Of a stretch of 64,000 nt of DNA, positions 8,710 to 17,811 are shown piece after piece. Positions within the stretch are counted from its first letter, which is position 1, and the number at the start of each line of letters is the position of its first letter. The position numbers and the translations under genes are program-made. Origin of the DNA: CAZKWG01 sp964615375. Lineage in GTDB: Bacteria > Myxococcota_A > UBA796 > CAZKWG01. Below the pieces are notes generated by a model. That model saw only the letters and a program-made list of their open reading frames with translations. It was not told where the DNA came from and made no database searches. The stretch is taken from assembly GCA_964615375.1 (NCBI GenBank), contig CAZTOW010000021.1:81357-145356 (forward strand), in the 5' to 3' direction.

Positions 8710-8742
8710 TGCAAAAGGCATACCAGGGGGTGTGGCTGTCAA
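8710..8742 (-). promoter_or_regulatory. Sigma-54-like promoter of the 138-aa gene (copy 3 of shared motif)
   Basis: On the minus strand TTGACA (8742-8737), 11 bp, then TGGTATGCCTTTTGCA (8725-8710). The GG and GC dinucleotides are 12 bp apart as in sigma-54 -24/-12 elements. The same TTGACA-N11 arrangement precedes both serine recombinase genes. Confidence 0.55.
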
Positions 8743-9777
8743 CGGGGCGCCAAGGGGATGGCGAAGGTCGCTGTACATGATTGGCTGGCGGACGCGGTTG
8801 TAGGCGGCGAATTCGGGAGCGGAGGAGGACGACGCTGGATGTGGCCTGCGGCGGTCGCGGCGGCGCGCTGGGTGGCGCGCGGACCAACACCGCCAGCGGA
8901 GCGCCAGACGAGGGGCATGGCGCGCTGCGCTCAAGCGCCGGTGAGCGCGGGCGCGGGGGACGGCGGGCCGCTCGTCCGCGGGGCGCTCGGCCGTGCTCGG
9001 GGACCTCCCGGGGCCGATGGCCAGGCGTCGCCATCGCCAGCTCCACCGGACAGGTGCCCTACCGAGCCTCCTGCGCCCGAGTCCCCCAGGCATGTCAGGA
9101 CCAGCGGACATGACATGCGGGCCCAGCAGACATGACATGGTCCTGCCGGCCCAGCGATTTCCACGCCTGGACCCTTTCTTACCGCAGCTTGTCGCGTCCG
9201 GGTGGGCTGGCAGCCGACCGCGTGCCTGAATCCGCCTTCACCAGCGGCGACTCCCCGGCGTTGACCGGCTCCTTGTCGCGCTTGTCGCGCTGTTTGGCCT
9301 GGATGCCCGAGTCTGCGAGATTCTGGACCCGAGATCTCGGCCTCACCCCATCACTAACCGCACTTGCTGCATCGCTCCGCAGCCCGCCCTTCTGGCCCTT
9401 CAGCCCACGGCGCCCGCCGTGATCGATTTTGTGTACAGTCTGCGAATCAGCCCTGTGTTGTGTGGACACTACACACGCGGCCTGCAACGCCAGCGCTCCG
9501 CGATTTTCGGTTCACCGCGCAGATTCGAAAACGCGAATCACCCCGTTGTTCCAGCGCGATTCCACGCCGGACGGGTGTCCGCTCTTGCCCCCACCAAGAG
9601 CCAGAATTTGGCACCATATGGCTCTTCCACGTCCATCCGTCCTTAACGCGCAGACTCGCCATCTCCAGCGATTTTTCGGCGTTTTCACTTTCCGAAAACA
9701 CGCTGGACCACGCTATACTTGTGTTCATCCCCACGCCGCCCCTTCGACCGGTGGCCGGGCCCAGAGAGAGGACGCCC
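8743..9777. other. Gene-free stretch between the 138-aa and 63-aa genes
   Basis: I see no credible gene here; overlapping frames look like GC-rich shadows. The right part (about 9430-9720) is less GC-rich. It contains TATACT at 9714-9719, a possible -10 box for the 63-aa gene, though no good -35 lies at the right spacing. Confidence 0.5.
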
Positions 9778-9969
9778 ATGGCGAAGCCCCGTCGGCGCAA
9801 GGCCCCCGAGATCCAGACGTTCACCGTCGTCACCATCCACCGTCGCCCACCCGACGCCGAAGCCCGCCTGGCCCGCGCCGCCCGCACCTGCCTCGCGGTG
9901 GTCGCGGAGGCCAACGCAGAGCATGATTCGGTCGGCGCACAGACCCGAATTCACAAGAAGGCAGGCTGA
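9778..9969 (+). CDS. 63-aa protein upstream of recombinase 1
   Basis: 63 aa from ATG 9778 with a GAGAGAGGA purine stretch upstream. A basic N-terminus (MAKPRRRKAPEIQ) is followed by a beta strand and a helix (VVTIHRRPPDAEARLARAA). A 63-aa protein of similar pattern (..VIHAEPDVEADHLHHSAL..) is encoded beside recombinase 2 at 36749-36940, so a small partner gene accompanies each recombinase. Function unknown; a recombinase accessory or DNA-binding role would fit the context. Confidence 0.5.
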   Translation: MAKPRRRKAPEIQTFTVVTIHRRPPDAEARLARAARTCLAVVAEANAEHDSVGAQTRIHKKAG

Positions 9970-10014
9970 AGTCCCGTCGGCACCGTTAAAGTTCACGAAT
10001 CGACCGAACCGCCC

Positions 10015-10047
10015 TTGACAGGCGGGCGCCCTGGCATTCTGTTTGCA
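10015..10047 (+). promoter_or_regulatory. Sigma-54-like promoter of recombinase 1 (copy 1 of shared motif)
   Basis: TTGACA (10015-10020), 11 bp, TGGCATTCTGTTTGCA (10032-10047). The latter matches the sigma-54 consensus TGGCAC-N5-TTGCA with exact spacing. The predicted start site is ~10058, 41 nt before the ATG. The leader contains AGGGC-GTCT-GCCCT (10051-10064), a 5-bp stem hairpin. Confidence 0.6.
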
Positions 10048-10098
10048 TGGTAGGGCGTCTGCCCTCCCCGACCCCAACAGAACCCGTGGAGCCTCGCC

Positions 10099-12129
10099 AT
10101 GCGCGCGATCCTGTACTGCCGCGTCTCCTCCGACCTCCAGCGCGAGATGGGGACCATCGAGTCTCAGCGCGACGCGCTCATCGCCTACGCCAACGCCCAG
10201 GGCTGGGCCATCGTCGCCGTCGAGGCCGACGACGGCTTCACCGGCACCATCGCGCCGTGGGAGCGCCCCGCCCTGGCCCGGGTGCTCGATCAGGCCCGCC
10301 GCAAGGTCGTGGACGTCATCGTGGTCTACGCCATCGACCGCATCGCCCGCGACGACAACAACGTGGACTTCGCGCTCGTCCGCAAGGACCTGATGAAGTG
10401 GGGCGTGAAGCTCGCGACGCCCAAGGGCGTGCTCAACTTCGACCGGCCCGAGGATCGGCTCAACCAGGACATCCTCTCGGCCCTGGCCAGCTACGAGCGG
10501 CACCAGATCAAGGATCGCACGGTGCGCGGGCGGCGGGCCTCGATCCTGAAGGGCGGGCGACCGCTGTCCGATCTTCCGCTCGGCTACCGCTGGGTGGATG
10601 AGACGCGGGCCCTTGAGGTCGTCGAGGCCGAAGCCGCCACCGTGCGCGAGATCTTCCGGCTCGTGGGCGACGAGGGGCTGGGGGTCGGCGCGGCGTCCAA
10701 GAAGCTCAAGCGCATGGGCGTGCAGACGCACCGCTGCAAGCACGGCGACAACAAGCACGTCACGGCCGGGCTCGTGCGGCTGGTCGTGCAGCGTGACCTC
10801 TACCATCTCGGGACCTGGGAGGCGCACCCGACCTGGCTCCCTGGGCATCGCGTGCCCGCCGTGCCGCTCGTGAGCGAGGAGCTGTGGCAGCGGGCCAACC
10901 GCGTCGTGGCCATGAACTACCGCCGACACGAGACCGTCCACAACCAGGAGTACCTGCTCAAGGGCTTCGGCCGATGTGCAGACTGCGGGGCGTGCTTCCG
11001 CATCCACACCCAGCATGCCTCCTCGTCGCAGGGCCGGACGCCATACCAGTATTACCGCTGCAACAACAACCAGGAGCGGATCAACCAGCCCCGGTGCGCC
11101 TCCAAGCTGGTGCGCGCCGACGCGGTGGACGAGGCGGTCTGGGGCCACCTCACACGCCTGCTCACACAGCCGGGGTTGCTGCGCGCCGAGATCGAGCGGG
11201 TGCTGAACGAGGAGCAGAAGAAGCAGCCGAGCGCCGAGGCGGCAATGAAGGAGGTGGAGGCGCAGCTCGCGGCGCTCGACGAGTCGCGAGCGCGGGGGCT
11301 GCGCGCCATGACCAAGGGGCTCGTGAGCGAGGAGGACTTCGCCGAACTGGCGGCTGAGCTCGATACCCAGCGCGCGCCGCTGCGGCAGCGCCGGGACCTG
11401 CTCGCGCTGGCACAGCAGACGGAGACCGACCGGGCCGCCCGGCTGAAGGCCATCGAGGCCCAGGTGGCGGAGCTGGCACCCAGGCTGGGCAAGCTGTCCT
11501 TCGAGGAGCGGCGCGCGCTGCTGCACGATCTGGTCGAGGAGGTGACTGTGGATACGCGGGGGAGGACGATTCAGGTCGTGACACTGCTCGGGCTGGTCGA
11601 GCCCTCGGCGGTGGAGCCCGGCGCGACCGGGACGACCACCCTGACCCCTGGCAAGGCCCGCCCCAGGCTCGCCGCCGCCCGCGTGGCCCGCGTGACGCCA
11701 AAGCGGAAGGGCCTTGGGACGAAGTCGGCACACCGGTCCCTGCCCCTTTGCCAACCGCAACAAGCTCCTTATAGTTTTGAGCTTCATCTACTATCAACAG
11801 ATCTATTCCGATATCATCCCAGGCGATCCCAGGGTCATACTCCCACTTTTTCGGCAGCTCCATCTTCTCAGCGATCCAGGCGGCCGTGCCCTCCTTCAGG
11901 ATGGCCTCCTCGCGCTCGCTCAGGTCCTCCTTGCCCTCGGCGTTGCGTTGTCTCAGCGCGATCTCGCGTTGGATGGCCTCGGTGCGCTCCGCGTAGGCGC
12001 GCAGCACGCCTTCGTTCATGCGCGTCCGACCGAGCGAGGTGTAGGCCAGCAAGACCACGTCGTATTCGCCTGCCTGGAAGCGGGTCCACTTGCTGGCGCG
12101 CTCCTCGGGCGTGTCCGTCTCGCTGGTGA
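10099..12129 (+). CDS. Large serine recombinase 1 (integrase), reading through its attachment junction
   Basis: Site-specific large serine recombinase. Seen: N-terminal resolvase domain with catalytic Ser in YCRVSSDLQ (S10 or S11), the helix-E region YAIDRIARD, the recombinase domain (ASILKGGRPLSDLPLGYRW), a zinc ribbon (CADCGACF..YYRCNNN..CASKL, about residues 292-335) and a coiled coil. The start at ATG 10099 has GTGGAG upstream. Its own sequence ends about residue 554 (~11762). The frame then continues 120 codons antisense through the split methyltransferase-helicase gene to 12129, so the C-terminus is borrowed from the target; in an excised circle it would differ. Known members integrate at specific att sites. 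This gene marks the right end of an element extending to the left. Confidence 0.9.
   Translation: MRAILYCRVSSDLQREMGTIESQRDALIAYANAQGWAIVAVEADDGFTGTIAPWERPALARVLDQARRKVVDVIVVYAIDRIARDDNNVDFALVRKDLMKWGVKLATPKGVLNFDRPEDRLNQDILSALASYERHQIKDRTVRGRRASILKGGRPLSDLPLGYRWVDETRALEVVEAEAATVREIFRLVGDEGLGVGAASKKLKRMGVQTHRCKHGDNKHVTAGLVRLVVQRDLYHLGTWEAHPTWLPGHRVPAVPLVSEELWQRANRVVAMNYRRHETVHNQEYLLKGFGRCADCGACFRIHTQHASSSQGRTPYQYYRCNNNQERINQPRCASKLVRADAVDEAVWGHLTRLLTQPGLLRAEIERVLNEEQKKQPSAEAAMKEVEAQLAALDESRARGLRAMTKGLVSEEDFAELAAELDTQRAPLRQRRDLLALAQQTETDRAARLKAIEAQVAELAPRLGKLSFEERRALLHDLVEEVTVDTRGRTIQVVTLLGLVEPSAVEPGATGTTTLTPGKARPRLAAARVARVTPKRKGLGTKSAHRSLPLCQPQQAPYSFELHLLSTDLFRYHPRRSQGHTPTFSAAPSSQRSRRPCPPSGWPPRARSGPPCPRRCVVSARSRVGWPRCAPRRRAARLRSCASDRARCRPARPRRIRLPGSGSTCWRAPRACPSRW
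11755..11770. other. Inferred attachment junction (att) of the recombinase 1 element
   Basis: Up to about 11761 the minus-strand product still matches the cassette B helicase (DEAQNYKEL against DESQNFKNL); beyond it the match ends and recombinase-side sequence begins. The join is placed by protein comparison only and is good to roughly 10 bp. Confidence 0.65.
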
Positions 12130-14788
12130 GCAGGCCCTTGCGCGGGCCGCGCGAGATGACTTTGCGTTTGCTGCCGATGACCGCGACGCGGTAGTCGGGC
12201 AGCACCCGCCGGATGTCGGCCTCCCACTTCCAGATGATCGAGTTGGGCACCAGGACGACGGGGCGGCGCACCCAGCCCTCCTGGCGCGCGTGGGCCAGGA
12301 CCGCGATGCCGGTGTAGGTCTTGCCGACGCCCACGTCGAAAGCCACCATGCCGCCTTTGTTCGCCAGGATGCGCCGGGCGCCCGCGACCTGGTGGGGATG
12401 CAGGCGCGGCCCCTTGGGCGCCCACCGGGCGATGGGCAGCGGCTCGGATGCGTAGGTCGGAGCGACGTAGCCCCGGAACAGGCGGTTGTAGACCTCCTCG
12501 ATGCGGACGCGCAGGGGCTCGTCGCCGCCCAGCCAGACGCGGAAATCGCTCTCCCAGGCTTCGGCCGCCTTCAGGCGGACCTCGTCGATGTCGTCGCTCT
12601 GCTTCTGCTTCTTGGGCTTGAACAGAGTGCGATCGTGGTTCATCCAGCCGATGCACGAGAGCGTCTCGGGAGACACGCCGCGCACGTTGTCCAGGTCGCT
12701 GTACTCGCGGTCGACGAGGCTGACCAGGCCGTTGACGCGCTCCAGCGTGATCGCTGGCAGGGATCCGTGCTTCTTCTGGAGCCGGGCGTTGATCCACGCC
12801 TCCACGATGTCGAGCGGAATCCAGCCCTGGCGCGGCGACAGGCCGTCAATCTCCTCGTAGGTCGCCGGTCGGATCGCCGTCAGCAGCTCGCGCGCATGCA
12901 CCGTGGCGATGGCGTCGGCCTGACTGGCGATGGCCGTGGCCCGGTCGTAGCGGGGCCACAGGTGTCCGGTCAGGTAGTGGTCGCGGGGCAGCAGCGGCCC
13001 AGCGCCCGTCTTCGGGTCGCGGTCCCAGAACCAGCCGCCCTTGATCAGCGCGTCCACGGCGGCGCGGGAGGAGAAGGGCGCGCTGTTATGCTCGCGCCAG
13101 GCGGCTTCGAGTTCGGCGAGCGTGAGCGCGCGGCGGCTCTTGAACAGCCACTCGGCCAGTGCCAACACATCGTCTCTTCTGCCATTGTAACGTCGTGTTA
13201 CAGCCGGGCGCTGCTGGAGTCCGGGGATCAGCTCGCCGAGCTTCGTGAACGCGGCCAGGAAGCGCTCGGCGCCCGTGAGCGAGCGGGGCGGACGCGCGAG
13301 CCCCACCAGGACCGCGTCCATCCAGGGGCTGCCGTATCGCGCGCGCCAGCTCGTCAGGGCGTGGTGCAGTTCGCCCCAGAGCTGGGCGGCCTCCTCGGGG
13401 CTCTCGGTGGCGAGCTGCGTCAGGTAGCGGTCCACGCGCAGCCCGAGCGCCACGGCCAGCGCGTGCTTGTCGCTCAGGCCGTCGGCCTCGTCGCGTACCT
13501 GGCGCAGTACCCCAGCGCTGGTCAGGAAGGGCGACGGGGCCTCGTCCTCGGCGTCGGGGTCGGCGTCGATGGCGCAGGCGGCGCAGATGGGCCGCTCCAC
13601 CAGCGGCGGCAGCTTCGAGAACTTCCCCTCGATGGTGTAGCGGTAGAACTTCGATGGCTGGTCCTCGCCCTCGTCCTTGCCGACCTCGCGGCCCAGGATG
13701 TTCGCTGGGTGTCGGTTGAAGTAGTCGCCCTCGATGATGTAGCGGTCTTCGGCGGGCAGCTCGTCCATGCTCACGCCGCGCGCCCGGAAGAAGATCAGGT
13801 CGGTCACCAGGTTCACGCCGGGGAACAGCTCGCTGGGCAGGCGGAAGGCGGCCGACAGGTGGTGACGGCGCAGGACGGTGGCGCGCAGCTTCTCGTTGCG
13901 CGCCGCGCGACCGCTCAGGAAGCCAGACGGGACCAGGAAGACGCCGAGCCCCCGAGGGGCGAGCAGGTCGAGCCCGCGACGCAGGAAGTAGGCGTAGGCC
14001 GCCTTCTCCCGGTAGTCGCGATCCGGGTCTTCGGAGATGGACGCGCCGCGCGCGCCGTAGGGCGGGTTGGAGATCACGAGCTTGAGCCGGCCGTTGACCT
14101 TGGCGCCGCGCTCGCGCACCCAGCGCTCGAACGGCCCCTGAAACATGTCCAGGTCGGGGCGCAGGGTCTGGAGCATCCGTGCAGAGAGGGCAGACCACTC
14201 GACTGTCAGCCAGTCTACGCTCTCGAAGCCGGGGCCGGACAGCGCGCGCACGAAGCGCCCGATGCCCGCCGAGGGCTCCAACGCAAGCACCCGACCGGCG
14301 CGGCTCTGGAGCCCCCGGAGCAGGGGCTGGACCACGCGCGCGACCTCAGCGGCGACGGCCGTGGGCGTGTAGTATTCGTGAATGAGGCCGCGCTGCTCGG
14401 GGGTCTCCGAACCCTCGGGAAAGCGAGCTTTCACCTTCTCGATGCTGAGCCCGCCCCAGCCGGAGTACAGGGCCAGCGCGGCGCGATCCTGGGCCGTGAT
14501 CTGGTCGGGCGTCTTGCGCGCCAGGATCTCCATCGCGCGCAGGTTGGCGTTGGTGCGCTGAGCGGCCGTCCAGAGGTCGGGTGGCGCGTTGGGTTGGGTT
14601 GGCTTCGCGGGCGGCGCCTCGCCATCGTCCGCGTCCAGCACCCGCGCCATGAGGGTCAGCAGGCGCGGGCGATGGCGTCGAAAGAAGCCGCTCATGTAGG
14701 CCGACGAGACGCCGGCCGGCGGGGAGGTGGTGAGCGCACCTTGCAGCGCCTCCAGCAGCAGGTCGGCCTCTTCGGCGATGGGGTTCAT
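11761..14788 (-). pseudogene. Cassette A methyltransferase-helicase, split by the recombinase 1 element
   Basis: N-terminal ~1,009 residues of a protein paralogous to the intact 1,721-aa one at 53527-58692. Seen in order: the shared ~44-residue tag (10-52), YSGWGG, adenine-methyltransferase motif I (LALEPSAGIGRF) and motif IV NPPY, helicase Walker A DVGVGKT and Walker B IVDEAQ. These are hallmarks of DarB-like (N12-class methylase plus SF2 helicase) proteins of phages and plasmids; phage P1 DarB is an antirestriction protein carried in the virion. The gene is cut four codons after DEAQ; the frame runs on into recombinase sequence to 11162. The missing C-terminal half should lie beyond the left edge of the window. 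ATG 14788 overlaps the stop of the preceding gene. Confidence 0.85.
14633..14761 (-). other. Shared helical tag, copy 1 (N-terminus of cassette A methylase-helicase)
   Basis: Residues 10-52. Pattern LL.AL..AL...PP.G[VI]...Y...F..R.R..L is shared with three other cassette proteins. This copy is the most divergent: HRPR replaces the NRxA of the others. Confidence 0.7.
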
Positions 14789-16353
14789 GCCGTCTTCCTC
14801 CGCTTCGCCAGGAGCTGCTCCAGCCGGCTCTCCAGGGCATCCATGATCGCGGCGTCCTTCTTCGGGTCGACGGCCTCGTTGGCGGCCTCAGTCGTGGGCT
14901 CCTTGCGCGGACGACCGCGCTTCTTCGGCGTCTCGGCGGAAGGTGCAGACACGGGAGCCTCCGCGCGCTCGCGGTGCGGCTTCAACACAGTCTGCTGTCC
15001 CTTTCCGCAAGAGCGCGCGACCTTCGCGGCCGAGAGCGAGACCTGCTCGGCGATGCGGCGCAGTTCGGCGGCCGAGACCTCAGCGGCCTGCTCCAAGAGC
15101 AGCTTCTCGCGAGCGCTCTCGTAGATGCCGACGGCCTTCTGCAGCGCCTCGACCGCCTGATCGCGCTCGGCGCCTTGGCAGAGCTTCGAGTCGATCATTC
15201 GCATGGCGTAACGGATGAGCCTCCGGGCGCGCTCGACGGGCATGGGCTCGCTCTCGGCGGCGCGCTGCACGGCGAGCAGCTTCTCGCGCGCCTCGTCGAT
15301 CACGGCCTTGGGCAGCCCGGAGCCCTCGACGCGCGCGATGAAGCCCGCGATGTCGCGCCCCACGTCGCGCGGCGTGCCGGTGCGCAGCTCGAACAGCATC
15401 TGGTCCAGCTCGCTGGCGAGGTCGGTCAGCTTGTACCGCTTGAACCAGGCCGAGAGCTTGTCGGGGATGTTCCGGTTCTCGGCGGCCCAGCTTCGGGAGC
15501 GGATGTCTTGGAGCGCGTCGGCCTCGGCCTTGACCTCGCCGACCAGGCGCTTCAGCTCGTCGGCGCTCGCGGGCACGGGCGGAAGGGTCACGGGGGCGTG
15601 CAGCGGCGCGGGGGCGGCTCTGGGCTCTCGCCTCGGCTTCTCGGCCTTCGGCTCCTTCGCCGGCTTCGGCTCCTTCGCCGGCTTCGGCTCCTTCGGTTGG
15701 AAACGTTGGGTCGGGTCCTTGCCGGGCTTCCTGGTCTTGAGTGGGTGCTTCTCGGCGTAGGTGGTGTCCATGGCGGCGCGTCTCGACGTGTCCCGCACCT
15801 GGCAGGCGGACGCGACGAGGTTCAGCGCGGCGCCGAGCCCCGCGTCCACGGCGGCGCTCAGCGTCGGGTAGCCGCCCCGATCCATGGCCTTCATGTCCGC
15901 GAACCACTGCTGACTGCGCTGGAACACCCAGCGCCAGCCGCGCGCGCCCTCGCTCTGGACGATCAGCACGCCGTAGGTCGCGAGCTTTCGACGCAGCGCG
16001 ATCACCGGCTGCCCGTCGTCGCAGACGAGCTCGCCCGACCACTCGCCGCGCAGGGTGACGGGTCCTGGCGCCGTCAGGGTGGACTCGTCACGCTCGGCGC
16101 TGACCTGGGCGAGCACGCGCGAGAGCGGGTGGGCGCCCTCGGGCCGACGCGGCGAGTCCGCCACGCTGCTCGCCTCCCAGACCGCGCCTTTGCCGCCGGT
16201 GACCAGCACCAGCAGCCCACGCCCCTCGCGCGGGCGCAGCGCCAGCGCGACCTCTCCCTCGCAGGCGCGTCCGTAGGCGGTGAGCAGCCGGGGCACCTGC
16301 TCGGCGCCCCCGACGACGTGCAGCCGGAATCGGTGGTTCTGGGCAGCGGACAT
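14785..16353 (-). CDS. Cassette A protein with Lys/Pro/Ala (H1-like) region and coiled coil
   Basis: 522 aa. Three parts: residues 1 to ~200 match the 322-aa cassette B protein at 58695 (ALRPREG, LRGEWSG, RRKLATYG, GWRW.FQR, YAEKHPLK); a Lys-rich repeat tract follows (KPAKEP repeated, ~215-240); then ~240 residues of mostly helical, charged sequence absent from cassette B; and a second basic patch (KKRGRPRKEP, an AT-hook-like GRP core) near the C-terminus. The Lys/Pro/Ala repeats resemble histone H1 tails and the GRP core resembles AT-hooks, which suggests nucleic-acid binding. No enzyme motif is seen. Its stop overlaps the methylase-helicase start, so the two are coupled. Confidence 0.75.
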   Translation of the reverse strand: MSAAQNHRFRLHVVGGAEQVPRLLTAYGRACEGEVALALRPREGRGLLVLVTGGKGAVWEASSVADSPRRPEGAHPLSRVLAQVSAERDESTLTAPGPVTLRGEWSGELVCDDGQPVIALRRKLATYGVLIVQSEGARGWRWVFQRSQQWFADMKAMDRGGYPTLSAAVDAGLGAALNLVASACQVRDTSRRAAMDTTYAEKHPLKTRKPGKDPTQRFQPKEPKPAKEPKPAKEPKAEKPRREPRAAPAPLHAPVTLPPVPASADELKRLVGEVKAEADALQDIRSRSWAAENRNIPDKLSAWFKRYKLTDLASELDQMLFELRTGTPRDVGRDIAGFIARVEGSGLPKAVIDEAREKLLAVQRAAESEPMPVERARRLIRYAMRMIDSKLCQGAERDQAVEALQKAVGIYESAREKLLLEQAAEVSAAELRRIAEQVSLSAAKVARSCGKGQQTVLKPHRERAEAPVSAPSAETPKKRGRPRKEPTTEAANEAVDPKKDAAIMDALESRLEQLLAKRRKTA

Positions 16354-16356
16354 GGT

Positions 16357-16980
16357 TCACCCCTTCTTCGTGAGCGCGGGCAGCGCGAGCGCCGCCGCCG
16401 TGAGCGCGAGGCCGCCGAGCAGCAGCCAGCCGAGCAGCGAGCCATCGTCGTCGGGCGGCTTATTGGGCGCCGTACCACCAGGGAGCTGTTGCAGACTGGT
16501 CTCGGGCAGCTTCGCGTTGTTCTTCATCGCCCAGACCCGCGCGTCCAGGTCATCGTTGAGCAGCTTCGTCTGATCGCGCAAGTTGGCGAAATACTCCCAG
16601 GCGGCGACGGCCCAGGCGCAGGCGGCCACGCCCAGCAGCAGCCCGGCGATGGCCACCAGCGGCACCACGCCGAGCTGCGCCGTCTGCGGCGTCGCGTCAG
16701 TGTAGATGCCGGCCGCGACGATGGTGTAGCGATGCTCCATGATCTCGTAGCGCTCGCGGAGCACCGCATCTTCAGGCGCCTCACCGAGCAGGTTGAGCTT
16801 CGAGCGCGCCCGGTCCAGCCCGGTACGAGCGTTGAGCAGCCCGTTGACGGCGCCCTCGATTCGACCGATATAGCTGGACACGTCCGCTTGCAGCAACGGC
16901 GCCAGATCGCGCATGGCGTCGTCGTAGAGCGCGGTCCAGCTCTGTCCCCACGCGGCTTTGACTTCGTCCCAGGTCGCCAT
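16357..16980 (-). CDS. Cassette A two-TM protein
   Basis: 207 aa. Paralogue of the 205-aa protein at 59667-60284 (shared start M.TW[DE][DE]VKAAWG). Soluble helical N-terminus (~1-100), TM1 around residues 104-126 (VPLVAIAGLLLGVAACAWAV), a charged linker, then TM2 in the last 25 residues (LLGWLLLGGLALTAAALALP) ending in a short basic tail KKG. Probably an inner-membrane or virion-membrane protein. Conserved gene position in both cassettes argues for a structural role. Confidence 0.75.
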   Translation of the reverse strand: MATWDEVKAAWGQSWTALYDDAMRDLAPLLQADVSSYIGRIEGAVNGLLNARTGLDRARSKLNLLGEAPEDAVLRERYEIMEHRYTIVAAGIYTDATPQTAQLGVVPLVAIAGLLLGVAACAWAVAAWEYFANLRDQTKLLNDDLDARVWAMKNNAKLPETSLQQLPGGTAPNKPPDDDGSLLGWLLLGGLALTAAALALPALTKKG

Positions 16981-17013
16981 GAGACCTCCCTCGCGATGAT
17001 GTCGAAAGCCTGC

Positions 17014-17811
17014 TCAACGCCGGCCCCGGCGGTCGGCCGGGTCGCACAGATCGCAGCCGAGCGCCGCCGCCACGTCGTCCGCGTCCGCCCAGCCCAGGTT
17101 CGCGGCTGGCGTCGCGACCGGCCCGGTCTGCCGGACCAGCGCTGTGCTGGCGGGGCTCGCCGCATTGGGATCGGCGGGCGGGTCGCTGGGACGACGCAGC
17201 AGGGCCTTGCCCGCCGAGCGCAGCAGCAGCGGCGCCAGGATGGGCGCCAGGCCGATCTGCGTCCGCGTCGTCTCCTCGGAGATCTCCGCGACCAGGAACA
17301 GGCCCGGTCGCAGCGCGATGATCGCGGCGCGATGCCCCACCGCCGCCTGCACGCGCAGGTTGCGCCCCAGCCCCACCAGCGGTCCCCAGGTCCGCGCCCG
17401 GCCTGGCCCACGACCCAGCTCCTCCTCGCCTTCGTCCTCGGGGAAGACCTCCTCGGGGTCGAGCTCGTCCTCGGCTTCCATCGGCTCGGGCTCGGCCCCC
17501 TCGGGCTCGTCGCCATCGCCGCGTCCACGCGAGAGCGGCCCTCGGCCCGGGAACCCGCCCGGGAAACGGCGCGGCCCAGCAGCCGGCTCGGGCGCCTCCT
17601 CGCGACCGGCCTTCTTCTTGCGCTTCTTCCCCCGCTTGCCGCCCCGCTCCAGCGAGCTGGCCTTCTGGCGCAGCTCGCGAGCCTTGTCACGGTCGCGCTC
17701 GGCGCGCCGGGCCTTGCGGTAGCGGCGGCGGGCACGGCGGGCCGCCCGACCCGCGAAGTCCTGTTCCCCCTCGGTGTACTCGGAGAGGGGTCGAGCCTTG
17801 ATGAGTGCCAT
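17014..17811 (-). CDS. Cassette A basic protein
   Basis: 265 aa. Paralogue of the 278-aa protein at 60281-61117. The N-terminal third is extremely basic (RAARRARRRYRKARR, then a KRGKKRKKK run), followed by an acidic middle. A conserved C-terminal domain (about 140-265) contains LRVQAAVGHRAAIIALRPG, LAPILAPLLLRSAGKAL, and LGWADADDVAAALGCDLC ending in a CxxC pair. The basic part suggests nucleic-acid contact. Starts at ATG 17811, overlapping the previous stop (ATGA). Confidence 0.7.
   Translation of the reverse strand: MALIKARPLSEYTEGEQDFAGRAARRARRRYRKARRAERDRDKARELRQKASSLERGGKRGKKRKKKAGREEAPEPAAGPRRFPGGFPGRGPLSRGRGDGDEPEGAEPEPMEAEDELDPEEVFPEDEGEEELGRGPGRARTWGPLVGLGRNLRVQAAVGHRAAIIALRPGLFLVAEISEETTRTQIGLAPILAPLLLRSAGKALLRRPSDPPADPNAASPASTALVRQTGPVATPAANLGWADADDVAAALGCDLCDPADRRGRR

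Noticed and set aside
10015..10047. Reading TTGACA as a sigma-70 -35 box for the recombinase
   Set aside because: The best -10 (CATTCT) would be only 14 bp away in all three copies, while the TGG-N10-GC geometry fits sigma-54 exactly. I keep TTGACA as a conserved but unexplained element.
11714..15124. Very long plus-strand open frame opposite the cassette A methylase-helicase (1,136 codons), and a similar 1,480-codon frame at 53542-57984
   Set aside because: Antisense shadows of GC-rich genes. The opposite strand encodes recognisable motifs (NPPY, GKT, DEAQ/DESQ) with paralogues; the plus-strand frames show Ala/Gly/Arg/Val bias and no motif.
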